Assembly: GCA_026686845.1 (NCBI GenBank)
Contig: JAIVEN010000011.1
Location: 28,692,501-28,756,500 of the forward strand
DNA length: 64,000 nt
From: Adenanthera pavonina
Lineage: Eukaryota > Streptophyta > Magnoliopsida > Fabales > Fabaceae
Direction: 5' to 3'
Shown here: positions 11,937 through 24,451 of the stretch, piece by piece
Numbering within the stretch: position 1 is the stretch's first letter
How the letters are laid out: each line of letters begins with the position of its first letter
The notes under the pieces: model-generated
Seen by the model: only the letters and a program-made list of their open reading frames with translations
Database searches by the model: none
Told to the model about the DNA's origin: nothing
Translations under genes and position numbers: made by a program

Positions 11937-13402
11937 TAATATGTCTATTTTATACATATAAAATATTGATATTTAAGCTTCAAATTGCATCTAAATATGT
12001 TTATATTGATATATTTTAGAATGATTTTATATATTTTCGTGTTTTATGGTGTTATAGGCTCATTTAGAAGTATTCGGAGTAAAAACGTTACAAATCATTC
12101 ATGCTGAAAAATTTCGACACCCTTTGGTATTTTGACCATAACTCTCACATCTAAACTCCAATTGAGGTGATTTGACATCAGTTGGAAAGCTAAGAAAAAG
12201 AGACACAACTTTCATGCTGTAAGTTTTTCCAAATTCCAACGTTATCATGGTGAAAATTAAGCTCAAATTGTCAATACAACTTGGTGACTTGTCTGAAGCT
12301 GCACAAAGGAGTTTTCTGTGCCAGACATCCACCTGACATCGGGTCAAACTCAGCCGGTATCGGGTCAACTCATTTTTCACTTTTTTCACCTTTTGGAACC
12401 ACACGGTGCCAAGTCAAATAGCAGAAGTCCGTAAAAACATGTTTTTAACTCGTTTTCATGATATTTTTGGCTTTTAGAGGCTTCTAGACTTTCTCTATAT
12501 AAAGAGATATAGTAGAAATACAATGAGATATTCAAAAACACATCCAGAGACCAGAGAACACAGTTTAAAACACATCTTGGAGCAATCAGGAGCATCTTAT
12601 AAAGAGAGAGCAAGGAAATCTATGAAGTATTAGAGATAAATTCATTATCTTTTACTATAACTATTTTTCTTATTATTTTTACTATGATTTATGATTTTAG
12701 TTCTGATTTGATTTCCATTTCTATGTGTGGCTAAATTTCCCAGTCAGAGGTAGAGATGTAGCCTGACTGAGATGAATTGGATTTATTTTCTTTAGTTAAG
12801 ACTCTATGGATTTGTTTTTCAAGTTATATTTAATTGTTTCTTTATTATATTTATCTTTTTTATTCGTTCATGTGGATTTTGTGCTTGATCATCATAAAGT
12901 CTAATCAATGGGTAAACTTAATGAACTAAGAGGTAAAGAGTAAATCGAGATCTAGAGAGATAAACATAAATAACTAATTTAGAGATAGAATTAGAAATTC
13001 ATGGTGATATGCGTTGTAGTTTTCAAGGTTTAATTAGAAACTTTAGTTGTGTGAGAGTGAATTGAATCATCATTAAATAAAGACTAATTTACGGAGAGGT
13101 AATTAGGATACTTTAGAAACAATAGTCACTATAATTGTGCAGAGTCTAACTAAAGAAGAGAATCTAGTTATCACATAAGGTGAAACATAATCCTCTGATG
13201 CTTCTTGTGATTGAATTAAACTCGTATTAATTGTGTTTGCTTACTTCTTTCTTATTCATCTTTTCAATTTAATTGTTATTTTCCCTTGCAACTAAAATTT
13301 TGGATTGGTAAATTTATTACCTCCCTTGAATTCGACCTCTGGAATACTCGAGAGATGTTTTATTACTGTGATCGGCCCTATATACTTGCAGGATTCCGAT
13401 CA
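11937..13402 (+). repeat. 5' LTR of the Athila-like element
   Basis: 1466 bp, starting TAATATG and ending GATCA. It aligns along its length with 17356-18786, with scattered substitutions and small gaps. Confidence 0.9.
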
Positions 13403-13408
13403 AGTCTT

Positions 13409-13426
13409 TGGCACCGTTACCGAGGA
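13409..13426 (+). other. Primer-binding site
   Basis: TGGCACCGTTACCGAGGA, six bases after the 5' LTR. It matches the Athila-type tRNA-Asp site (TGGCGCCGTTGCCGGGGA) at 15 of 18 positions; the differences are G-to-A changes. Confidence 0.8.
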
Positions 13427-13503
13427 GGTTAACGAATTTATTAGTCCATTAAATTTTAGTCTTTTGTTTAAAAAAAATTATTTCTTTTCTAATCCCTTAC
13501 TGC

Positions 13504-14700
13504 ATGTTGTTAAGATCTAAAAGTTTTGATAATACTTTTGAATTAATTGTTATTAATCCTGAAATTGAATGTGTTTGCAGGGAGAATCAAGCTAGAAGGT
13601 GGCGCGAGATGGCTTATGAAATAATGCATGTTATGGCTCAAGCTAATCTACTTTGGAGGGATGCAGATAAGCCTGTAATTTTTGGTAGCCCGTCATGTAT
13701 CAAGCTGAGTCAGAATGCCAAAAATTATGAGTTTAAAATATTCATTTGAACTCTCTTCCCCAATTCCATAGGTTAGGAAGTGAAGATGCACTCAAATTTC
13801 TCAAGAATTTTTATAATGTTATGGATCAACTTCCTCTTAACAACATAACTAAAGAGAACTCAAAATGAGGTGCTTCAATTTATGCATGAAGGATAAGGTA
13901 AAACAACAGTTTCTCAACCTTCCTGAAAGTTCTTTAACTACGTAGACATCTATGATACTTTTATTGCAAAATTTTATTCTCCGCAAAGGACTCTGGAATT
14001 ATGAGATAAAATTTATAAATTTGTTGAGCTAGATGGTGAACCTTATTAAGAGACTTGGGATCGCTACAATATGCTTTTGAATCAATGTCCACATCATGGG
14101 TTTAGCGATATGATGATTGCTCAGATTTTTTATAATGCGCTATCTCGGGTTGCTCAATCTTTGGTGGATATAGCTATTGGAGAAAGTGTTGTTACTGCAA
14201 CATATATAATGAATATATATGAGAGAGTAGTAGTTCAAACTAGATAGAAGGGTGTGAGAGATTGAAAGTTTCAAGTGCATGAAGTCAATGATTGCCCTAA
14301 TGTGGTTACTCAACTTGAGAAAATAAATCAATACATTAACCTCTTTTTCCAACAACAAAGCAGTAATTTTAATCTCCTTAAAGAATCATGCTCTGTATGC
14401 AGTGATTCGAGTCATACTACAGATACATGTGTGCACATGATTGAAGAGAATGTAGAAGTTAATTATATGGGATCAAATGCTGAACATCCACAATTATTGT
14501 AGAGGAAGAATGATCCCTTTTCAAATACATATAACTTTGGGTGGTGAAATCATCCTAGTTTTTCCTGGAAAAATCCACCAGGATTTCAACAATAGAATAC
14601 TCAAGAACTCCCTCAGTTACCTGTACCATCCGCAGGAAAGACTCCTCAACCAAGGAGATGTTCTCTCAATTTATGGTGGGCCAAGCAGCAGTTAATAAGA
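13504..14700 (+). pseudogene. Degenerate gag of the Athila-like element
   Basis: Pieces in changing frames resemble Athila gag: an IAKFYSPQRTLEL piece, then ETWDRYNMLLNQCPHHGFSD at about 14047-14108, followed by IAQIFYNALSR and a C-x2-C piece (CSVCSDSSHTTDTC) near 14391. Stops at several points break it. Confidence 0.8.
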
Positions 14701-15093
14701 ATCTAGATCAATTCATGGTTACTAAAGCAGTTGTTAATAAGAATTTTGATCAATATATGGCTAGTTAAATCATTATAAGTAATGTTACTCAAGCTGCGAT
14801 ATGAAACATAGAAATCCAGGTGAATCATCTCATTAATCTAATGGCGGATAGAAGTTCAGGCAATATCCCTAGCAACACGAAAGTAAATCCTAATGAGAGT
14901 ATGATGGCTATAAGTGTGGGGGAGAAGATAAAAGAGAGTAATATGAGAGATAAAGAAAAAAAAATGAATTAAAGTAAAAGAGTGGGGTAAGGGACCATGA
15001 CGAAGAATGAGGGAGCTCTAAGTCAAAGGTTGAAGAAGATCGTCAAGCCCTTGAAGTAAAGCCTATCAACCTCCCATACCCTTTCCACAAAGT

Positions 15094-15903
15094 TTGAAAA
15101 AGGCAAAGCATGATGAAAGCTTCCGAAAATTCATTAAGATATTCAAGAAGTTGCAAGTCAACATCCCATTCATTGAAATTTTGGCTAAGATGCCTGATTA
15201 TATTCGACATATCAAGACTCTCCTCTCCAATAAAAAGAAGCTCGAAGAGTGTGCTATAGTAACTTTAACAAAGGAGTGCAATGCCATATTGCAAAGAAAG
15301 CTATCTCCGAAGTTAAAAAATCCAGAAAGTTTCTCTATTCCTTGCACTATTGGTTCTACTATCATTGATAATTGTTTATGTGATTTAGGTGTAGGTATTA
15401 ACTTGATGCCTTACTCGCTTTGCAAGAAATTGGGAATTACAGATTTGATGCCCATAAATGTCACACTCAAATTCACAGACAGATCTTTTTAGTACCCAAT
15501 GGGAGTGGTTGAGGATGTTTTGCTAAAAGTTGGTAAACTCTATATTCCTGCTGATTTTATGGTTTTAGACTTAGAAGATGAAATAGATGTCTCTCTAATC
15601 CTAGGAAGACCATTCCTATGTACTGCGAGTGCCTTAATTGATATGCCAAATGGAAAGTTGACATTTCGAGTAGGGAACAGGATAGATGAATTTAATTTCG
15701 CTAATACTTTAGATATTCCCTCTCTTAAAAAGAATTGTTGCACCATAGATGTGATGCAGGTTCCTAAAAAGCAAGAATTGGAATTTTCTTCTAGATCGTT
15801 AGATAATAATAAAGATCTTTTCAAAAGGCTATTAAAAAGGAAGTTAAGATTAAGAAGAAAGTGGCACCACCTAATCCCAGAAAGAAAAGAGGTAATTGTG
15901 TAA
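15094..15903 (+). pseudogene. Retroviral-type aspartic protease of the Athila-like element
   Basis: Residues read FSIPCTIGSTIIDNCLCDLG, then GINLMPYSLCKKLGI, a stop after TDRSF (15490-15492), then YPMGVVEDVLLKVG and LILGRPFLCTASALID. This is the Athila-type protease; the active-site stretch reads CDLGVG where the family has CDLGAS. The frame continues through the stop. After 15903 the expected reverse transcriptase is absent. Confidence 0.85.
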
Positions 15904-17355
15904 TCCAAACGGACTGGCTAGTACTAACTTTTATCATAAAAAACCTCTCTAAGGGAATGATGAAATTAAAGTGGAGAAAAAGCCAATTCCTGAACTTGAA
16001 GGGCTTAGACCAAAACCTCTGAAGGATGCCATATCGTGATCTCCTAATCTGTCTGGCTATTGACGTTAAATTTAGCGCTTATTGGAAAGCAACCCAACAT
16101 TATTTTTCTTATTTTATTTTCTATTTTTGTTCTTCAATTTTCTTCCTTGCTCTTATTACTCCAAACTCTTTCTCTCTTAAGATTGTTTGCAGGATTAATT
16201 TGATTATAATAAAAACAAGTTTGGAACAAACACAAAGGACTACAAAGAGCAACTCAAATATTATCTATAATTTAGGGCATTCTCAGTTCCTTTATTTTTT
16301 ATTTTATTCCTATAACATTGAGGACAATGTTGGATCTAAGTGTAGAGGGAGTTTATTAGTTGCTTTTATTGGATTTGCCTTAAACAATTGTGATGATGTG
16401 TTGAAATTAGAAAATTTTTTGCAAATTGATGTATTTAATTGATTTTATGTAGATTTATTTTGCTTATTTTTCTGAGCTAGTGATTTTGTTTGTCACCATA
16501 GGATACTCAATTGTTGTGTTTAATGAGGTAAGATAATTACTTTACAAGTCAAAAACATGAGTCTTGAGACTATAAAACTGAACATAATAACTTAGCATGT
16601 GGTATATGTGGAAAAATGATTGAGTTTGTAGGAAGATAGCTTATACATTTATTTCTGAATTCGAGTCTATCATTATGTATGAATTTATTATTTAGTTAGA
16701 GAGATGATTCGAGGTTTAAATGAAAAAAAAAATAATATATATATCCACTCTGCTAACTTGAACTGTGCTTAGTAACTAGGGGGCTTCACCAAAAAGCGTT
16801 ATCCTTTGCGTAAAATAGTACAATATAAGTTATGAGTGTGTCAAAGGTATCTTGGTGTAGCGGGTTATGTAGCTTGAGTAATTGGGGATATGCATCACAA
16901 ATGTGAAATCTTCGCGTCAAAAGAGCGTATAACGGCCCAAAAAAAGTAAACAAATTCCCAGATAAAATTGAAGCACAAAGTGCAGAAAAATTAAATAAAT
17001 AAATTCTTGTTGATCTTCATTGTATATAAGTTGAGTTAAGGTTTGTGCATAATTGATTGATGTATTTTAAGTTCTTAAATAAATGTTATAATTTTTCTTC
17101 CTCTTGCTCAATTGGCTGTTTACATTTATCACATACTAGGCACACACACTCACTAAAGTCTCATGACTAATGGGAATAATAAGTGAGTTGCTATTGAACT
17201 AAATGTTTGATTTATTGAGTATTCCTTTTATTTATATTAGTGATGGACTATCACTGGTAAAGAGGAGTGAGTTTGATGAATCGAGGAATTAACTTTGAGA
17301 TAGCAAAATTTTAGTCTTGCTTAAAGACAAGCAAAGGTTTAGGTGTGGGTGGATT
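15904..17355 (+). other. 3' untranslated part of the Athila-like element
   Basis: Non-coding apart from a chance 138-codon frame at 16026-16442. It carries the Athila-like landmarks GACGTTAAA...GCGCTTATTGG with GCAACCCAA (about 16062-16096) and CATTGAGGACAATGTTGGAT (about 16316). A polypurine-type tract (AGGTGTGGGTGGA, 17341-17353) abuts the 3' LTR. Confidence 0.75.
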
Positions 17356-18786
17356 TAATATGCCTATTTTATACATATAAAATACTCATATTTAAGCTCC
17401 AAATTGCATCTACATATGTTTATATTAATATATTTTAGCATGATTTGATATATTTTTATGTTTCATGGTGTTATAAACTCATTTGGAAGCATTCGAAGTA
17501 AAAACATTATAAATCGTTCATACTGAAAAGTTTTGACATATTTTGGTATTTTGACCATAAATCTCACATTTAAACTCCAATCGATGTGATTTAATATGCG
17601 TTGGAAAGATAAGAGAAAGAGATACAACTTTCATGCTTTGAGTCTTACCAAATTCCAATACTATCATGGTGAAAATTGAGCTCAAAATATCAACATGACC
17701 TGGTGACTTGTCTAAAACTGCATGAAGGAGTTTTTTGAGCCAGACATCCACCCGGCATTGAGTCAACTCGTTTTTCATGTTTTTTCAGCTTTTGGAACTG
17801 CTCGGCACAGAGTCAAACAATAGAAGTCGATAAAAACATGTTTTTAACATGTTTTCATGATATTTTGGGCTTTTATGGACTTCTAAACTTTCTCTATATA
17901 AGGAGACATGGTAGAAACACAATGAGAGATTCAAAAACACACCCAGGGGCTAAAGAACACTATTCATAATGCATCTGGGAGTAACTAAGAGCATTTTATA
18001 GAGAGAAAGTAAGAAGATCTGGGGAGTATTAGAGATAGATTTATTCTCTTCTACTATAATTTTTTCTTCTTGTTATTTTCACTATGATTTACGATTTTAG
18101 TTCTTATTTGATTTCTATTTTTATGTGAGGCTAAATTTCCCAGTCAGGGGTGGGGATGTAGCCTGACTGGGATGAATTGGATTTATTTTCTTTAGTTAAG
18201 ACTCTGTGAATTTATTCTTCAAGTTATATTTAGTTGTTTCTTTATTATATTTATCTCTTTTATTCATTTATATGGATTTTATGCTTGATCATCATAAAGT
18301 CCAATCAATGGGTAAACTTAATGGACTGAGAAATAAAGAGTAAACCTAGATCTAGAGAGATAAACATGAATAACTAATCTAGAGATAGAATTAGAAATTC
18401 ATGGTGATCAAAGTTTAATTAGGAATTTTAGTTGCGTAAGAGAGAATTGAATCCTAACTAAATAAGGATTAATTGACCGAGAGGTAATTAGGACACTTTA
18501 GGAACAACGGTCAATATAATTGTGCAGAGTCTAATTAAAGAAGAGAATATAATTATCCCATAAGATGAACATAACCCTCTGATGCTTTTTGTGATTGAAT
18601 TAAACTCGTATTAATTTTATTTGCTTTCTTCTTTCTTATTCATCTTTTCAATTTAATTATTATTTGCTCTTATGACTAAAATTTTGGATTAGTAAATTTA
18701 CTATCTCCCTTGGGTTCGACCTCTAGAATACTCTGGAGACTTTTTATTACTACGATCGATCATGTATATTTGCAGAATTCCAATCA
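17356..18786 (+). repeat. 3' LTR of the Athila-like element
   Basis: 1431 bp, TAATATG at the start and AATCA at the end, immediately followed by the GAAAG target duplication. Confidence 0.9.
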
Positions 18787-21197
18787 GAAAGTCCTTTGTC
18801 TTACCTCCAGCAGTTCTTATACTTGTTGTTGCCCCCTCATACATATTCTTTATGTCTCAAATATAAGCCACATGAATACATTTTTCTCCATTACTTTTTA
18901 CAACACATATCTTGGTACTCTATGATAGACTTTTTTCAAATCAACGAAAATCATATACATGTCTCTTTCTTTACTCCGATATCTTTCAATCAAACTCTTT
19001 AATAAATAAATAGCGTCCTAACTTAAACCTAAATTAGTTTTTCGAAATACATGACTCTTTTCTTAGTCTATGCTCAATCACTCTTTTTTAAAGTTTCATG
19101 GTATGACTCATGAGTTTTATTCCCCGATAATTCGCATAATTCTGAATATCACCCTTGTTCTTGTATATAAGCACTAGAGTGCTCTTTCTCTATTCCTGGG
19201 GCATTTTCTTGAACCTTAAAATCTCGTTAAATAACTTAGTAAGCTACAAAACCCCCTTCTCTCTTAAACACTTCCAAACTTTGATAGGAATACCATAGGA
19301 ACCAATAGTTTTTCCATTATCCATTCTCTTAAAAGTTTCTTTTACCTCTCCAACCCGAATTCTACGATAGAAGTTTAAATTGAGATCATCTTTATGAGTT
19401 ATTAATCCTTTGGTATCACTAGTCATACCTAATTCATCATTGAAAAACTTATAAAAGTAGCTCTTCTAACTTTTTTTGATATCATCATTTATAACCAAAA
19501 TTTTTTCTTCCTTATCCTTAATGCATCTTATTTGGTCTAAATCTCTTAACTTTTTTTTTCCTTTCTCTTTGTAATTTTGTAAATCTTACGTTCACCATTC
19601 TTCATTCCTAAATCCTAGTAGAATTCCTTAAAAACTTTAGATTTAACCTTACTCACTGCTTTCTTAGTCTCATTTTTAGCCAACCGATAACATTTCCAAT
19701 TTTCATCGTTATTGCACAAATGCAAGGTTTTGAAACATTCTTTCTTATGTTTGACCTTCTCCTACATACTCTTATTCCACCACCAAGATTCTTTATCTTT
19801 AAGTCCAAAACCTTTGGATTAATCCAAGACTGCTTTAGCAGTATCCCCGATTCGTTTACCTATCTCATTCCACAAGATGCTAGGATTTCCTTGCGAATCT
19901 CAATTACCTTCCTCTATAACTTTTCTCCTAAAAGTCAATTGTTTCTCACCTTTTAGTTGTCACCACTTAATCCTAGGATTTAAGGCTTTTCAACTTTTTA
20001 GTTTACAGTTTTTAACTAACACATTAAGAACCAAGACCCTATGTTGCGAAGTTAAGTTCTCACCAAAGATTACTTTGCAGTCTTTACAAACTTTCCTATC
20101 TGAGTTTCTTACTAAAAAGAAGTCAATTTATGACCTTTGAACTCCACTCTTATATGTGATTAAATGTTTCTCCCATTTCTTGAAACAAGTATTTACAATC
20201 AAGAGGTTGTATGCCATTAAAAAATTAAAAATAGAATGCTCTTCCTCGTTTATTTTTCCGAAACCATAACCACCATAAGCTCTTATATATTACCTTGTCT
20301 CTTTTCCCATATGATCATTAAGATCCCCCCAATAAAAATCTTTTCTTCTTGTGGGATATCTCGAACCAAACCCTCCAAATCTTCCTAAAATTTTTTTCTT
20401 AATATGTACTTCTGACCCTACTTGAGGTATATAAGCACTAATAACATTGAGAATATCATGCTCAATAGTCAATTTTAAGGATAAAATCATATCTTCAATC
20501 CTTCTGACTCCTACCACATTCTTTTTCTAATCTTTGTCTACAATAATACCAACTACATTTCTTGCTCTAATATTTCCTACATACCAAAGTTTAAAACTAG
20601 TAGTGTCTAAATCTTTAACCTTTTCTCCCACCTATTTAGTTTCTTGAAGACATAAGATGTTAATTCTCCTTCAAATTATAGCATCCACTACCTCCATAGA
20701 TTTTCTTGTTAAAGTACCAATATTCCAAGAACTAAATCATATCTTACTCTCCTAGGCTAACTTCTTTACCTACATCCGTCCAAAATAATATGGGAACCCT
20801 TACTCATATAACACTACACCCGGGCACCAATGTAGTGGCTTTAGCTCATTTGACACTGCATTCAAGCCATACAACGTGTTACTTCTAGGCAACGACCTTG
20901 TCTTAGGACAAATACATTTCTGATCCATGTCATAGTCAATCCATCCTAACATGACCTTTCTCCTTTACCCGGACTTGGGACAGACTATAATACTACATAG
21001 GCGGAGTTCCCTTATCCTCATCAACAGCTTTCCAAAATTAGCTTTGCTGTCATTATATATGATCAAGGTTTAGCTACAATTTTTACCCCCATATGTTCAA
21101 CTTGTGGGTTATTTTCTACTTTCTAGGTCCATTCCATGCATGTGTTCGTACTTATTGTGATTTGCTGTTCAACTATATTCCTCTCTGGCATGCACGA

Positions 21198-21305
21198 GCT
21201 GGTGCTGTGGATTATAAATCTCTCAGCAATGAAGAATGGAAGAAGAGGCTGACAAATGAACAATTTTATATTACTCGCTAGAAGGGACTAGAGGGCTTTC
21301 ACTGG
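21198..21305 (+). pseudogene. MsrB-like exon fragment (methionine sulfoxide reductase B)
   Basis: The frame reads AGAVDYKSLSNEEWKKRLTN, then EQFYITR, a TAG stop (21279-21281) and KGLEGFHW. Plant MsrB proteins have the pattern EEWKxxLTxEQFxxxRQKGTERAFTG here, with an exon end after FTG. The CAG for Gln has become TAG, and two bases are lost in the following stretch. The splice donor (GTAAG at 21306) survives. The catalytic cysteine region is not found nearby. This is a dead exon from a duplicated gene. Confidence 0.7.
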
Positions 21306-21947
21306 GTAAGTTTTCAATTTCTTTTTTCCATGGGTATTGTAATTAGTTTCTCTTGTCAAATTATTTCTTGCATTTATGCTTATTTTACAGTTCACTATTA
21401 CTATCCATTTCGCCTTCATAAATATGTGCGTGTGCGTGTGTTGAGTAGTTATGTATGCCTTGAATGAATAAGTGCTCTTTTTGATTGCAAGATTCTACAG
21501 GAAGTTATGAACTTGTGCATTATTTCTTGCGTTGTAAATGCTGATGGATGAAGAACCGCTTACTTTCTCGATTTGTGCATGTCATCCTTGCACAGGACCC
21601 ATACTAATCTTTTTTGTATCCTTTTAATTCCATCTCAAATGTCCCCAAAAGGACAAGAACCACTTGCTTTCCGTTGCATATATTTATGGTTATTTTAAAT
21701 AACAGTGAAAATTGTATTTTCCTGTATCTGCATGCAGAAGATACAGGGGAGTAGATTGCCTCAAAGAGGATGAGTTAACTTAATATTGGAATTTTATTAT
21801 AATAAAAAGCAAAGAAAGAATATTATTGTTGTATACATAAAATATTCCACCAAGCTGAAAGGAATTACAACGATCATTTTCCTTAGTTTTATGTCAGTGT
21901 TGTGATTATATTTATGCTATTCTACTGAGGTATCTCCTATTTTTCAG
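21306..21947 (+). other. Non-coding DNA between the MsrB-like and NOMO-like pieces
   Basis: Looks like intron or spacer DNA. I see no further MsrB exon here. Confidence 0.5.
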
Positions 21948-22666
21948 GTCAATGCATTCTATGTAGGAGGCCATGTAGAGTTAATAGGGATGAGATGGGA
22001 GTAGAGGGTGTTAAAATTATAGTGGATGCTTGTGAAAGGTTTATTACTGATAAACAAGGATATTACAAGCTTGAACAGGTATTAATACTGGTAGATTTGC
22101 TTTGCATAATGCATTGATTGGGGAGCCTCCCTTTTTTATATTAAGGATATACATTTCTTGAACTCAATTGATTTATTTTATTACATTAAGTTTTAGCCAA
22201 AATGGTATCTGTGTAATGTCTCTCTCCATCTCCCTCTCTCTCTTGGTTAGGATTGTATCTTCCTTCTATAATCTTACATTGTGCTAAGGCTATCTTAATT
22301 GATTGTATTTTATATATTTTCTGTCTAACCCTCATGCTGGAATTTTTAGGTTACATCCAAGCACTATACCATAGAGGTCAAAATGGAGCAATACGAGTTC
22401 AAGAAGTTGGAGAATTATATGGTAAAATTTAGATGTATGAGTCAAAGATATATGAGTCTACATATGGTAAAATTTAGAATGGTTAGTGGTGGCCTTCAAG
22501 CAAAGGTATGCATCTACTTTCTTGTAAGTTATTTAGTATTTTTGGCATATTAACTGAAGTTAATCTTTTTTTTTTATTTTTTTAGGTGGCTTTGACTCAT
22601 GGACCCGAGAATGCATGTGAAACCACAGAAAAAACAGACAGATGTAAATGGAAAGTTTTCTAGACA
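21948..22666 (+). pseudogene. NOMO-like gene fragment, three exons with introns
   Basis: Candidate exons 21948-22078, 22350-22505 and 22586-22666 keep AG acceptors and GT donors. They read GVEGVKIIVDACERFITDKQ and YYKLEQ; VTSKHYTIEVKMEQYEFKKL and ENYMV, then MVSGGLQAK; and VALTHGPENA followed by a frameshifted remnant. This is the pattern of plant nodal-modulator (NOMO) ER-membrane proteins with carboxypeptidase-regulatory-like repeats. Part of exon 2 appears duplicated (VKFR twice) and frames are broken. Retained introns mean it was copied as genomic DNA, not from mRNA. Confidence 0.65.
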
Positions 22667-24451
22667 GTAAGTTCATAGTAAGAGAATTATATCAGTGAAT
22701 AAAACAAGATAGAATGTAATTTTATTGATATGGGTTTCATTCCTTTGTCAGTGTTTGATTGCAGGGCCTTAAGAAGAACATCCTAATGTTCTTAATTTTC
22801 ATGTACTTGACTAGATAGAAGGATCTGATTCCCAAGGGAATGGTAGTATGGGGTGTGTTTCAGTTTAGGAAGCTGAGGGGGTGTCTGGAAAGTAACCCAA
22901 AGTTGAAGGGGATATTTACATATTTTTCCTTTTTATTTCTTCTGTCTACTTTAACCGCTCTTTCTTACTCTCATCATATTTTTTCCTTGAATCTGAGTTA
23001 CTCAAAGCTGGATGTGTTATTTCATGCAGATTAAAATATGCAATGGGAAGCTAATTGAAGTAGTTGCATAAAAAAAAAAAGGTTTTATCCTGATAGGAAT
23101 CAGTATCTTCAGAATTACTCTTTAGTATTTGCTTAACTTTTACCCATAAATTTCCCTTTTATTCATGAAGTTCCTTTCTGTGAATGCTTGCACTTGCACT
23201 GCTTGAATATTAGAATAATGCTATTCACGAAACTTAAAAAGACAGGTGCATGAGCAGGATAAGAAAATTCATAGGCAAAATCATCTGACTATTTTACATT
23301 ATGTCCAAGTAACTTTTTGCTTGACGTAGTGTTTTCCTCTCCGACCCTACTTTCATATTACATGATCATTTTATGGTGCAAATGGCGGTTTGCCTATTTT
23401 CTTGCCACCAAGCCCCAATTTTTGTACTCTATTTTCAAGATTTTTCTTTTTAATGGTCTCCTAGCTATTGGTTTCTTTCTACAGCATTTAGTTTCTGTTT
23501 TTGGTCTTTTTTTCATGATCCCACACTGCATAAATTTATTATGTTAGAGTATTAGAAGATGCTTATTATATTGCTAACTTTTTGTTAGATTGTGGCAGAT
23601 TCTCATCCTAAGCAAGCAGTACATTGGTATGTATCATCGATGATATGGTTCTAACAGATGAATACTTAATGGAGGCATATGTATCATCGATGAAAGCTTT
23701 TATGGAACATAATAAGGTAGCACTTTACATACAGTTTATAGATGATGTGATAGAGAATAAAGTTAATATATTTTTTCTTAGGATATTTAGATTTAATTTA
23801 TTTTAAATTTATTAAAATTTAAATTTTATTTTTAAAATATTCTATCTTGATTAGCAAGTAATGATGTTTTAGAATGTCTCAATCTTTAAGAAATTTCTAA
23901 ATAAGTGATATTATTACAATCCCTCTAAATTGCGTCATTAGATTAAGTAAGTTCTTATTATGTTACATTGTGTTAATCTTTTAAAAAAATTGATCACATC
24001 TTATAAATAACTATTATTATAATTCAAATTTAAGATAATATTAAGTAAAATTGAGTTGTTTCAAATATTTCTTTTCTCCCTTATTGAGTTTTTCATTCTT
24101 TCAATTGAGTTCTTCCTTTTCTCTCTGTTTCCTCTCTATCCTCTCTCTTTCCCACTCCTCTTCTATCATGATGAAGTTGAGTTTCTCATTCATACAAGTT
24201 GCTGGCACTGGCAGAAAGAACTTTGGTTACCTTGTGATGGGCAATTACAGGTAGATGCTCTGGCCATATTCCCATGACCATATTGCTATGGATTGTGGCA
24301 GTCACTCTTTCTCAAGAGTGCATTGTGCTGGAGACAAAAATGTGGAAGCTCTTGCTGCGCGCAAATCTTGATATGGAGAATAAACCCATTCAATTGGAGG
24401 CTGAATCAAAAGAGAGAGACATACCAACTATCAATAGCAAACAATTACTTA
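22667..24451 (+). other. Spacer with possible further gene debris
   Basis: Short coding-like stretches occur at about 23588-23715 (AG before, GTAG after, reading IVADSHPKQAVHW and EAYVSSMKAFMEHNK in different frames) and at about 24190-24450. I do not recognise either. The 16-mer TATGTATCATCGATGA occurs twice (about 23629 and 23679). Confidence 0.35.

Larger units (their letters stand above)
11937..18786 (+). mobile_element. Non-autonomous Athila-like Ty3/gypsy LTR retrotransposon
   Basis: Two direct LTRs (11937-13402, 17356-18786) flank a 3.95-kb interior. The 5-bp target duplication GAAAG (11932-11936, 18787-18791) is perfect and sits inside the RT of the host LINE. A primer-binding site resembling the tRNA-Asp site of Athila follows the 5' LTR. 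The interior has a broken gag and an aspartic protease, but no reverse transcriptase, RNase H or integrase. Just after the protease come two landmark sequences of Athila-type 3' regions (about 16060-16098 and 16312-16350). Both LTRs begin TA rather than TG. Confidence 0.9.
11024..21013 (-). mobile_element. RTE-type LINE, split by an LTR element
   Basis: Minus-strand non-LTR retrotransposon. After removing the 6.85-kb insertion it is about 3.1 kb, near the usual full length of plant RTE elements. The endonuclease region is at about 20760-19900 (pieces VVGVRRIEDM and NVISAYIPQVGSE). RT fingers are near 19244-19426 (RIRVGEVKETFKRM, SYGIPIKVW). The RT core is at 11890-11467 (FTDDIILINDSRE, KFKYLGLILQNDGEIDGDV, GWLKWRKVSGV). 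The 3' end carries the RTE-type tail (GTAGCC...AGTGGGATAAGG, then ATT/GTT repeats). A 13-bp target-site duplication, ATCCTCATCAACA, lies at 11011-11023 and 21014-21026. Several stops make it inactive. Confidence 0.92.

Noticed and set aside
12099..12404. Minus-strand frames of about 100 and 86 codons in both LTRs (also 17518-17778)
   Set aside because: They are similar only because the LTRs are copies of each other; no protein family fits and they lie opposite the element's strand.
16026..16442. A 138-codon frame after the Athila-like protease
   Set aside because: It overlaps known non-coding landmarks of the element's 3' region and has no domain pattern.
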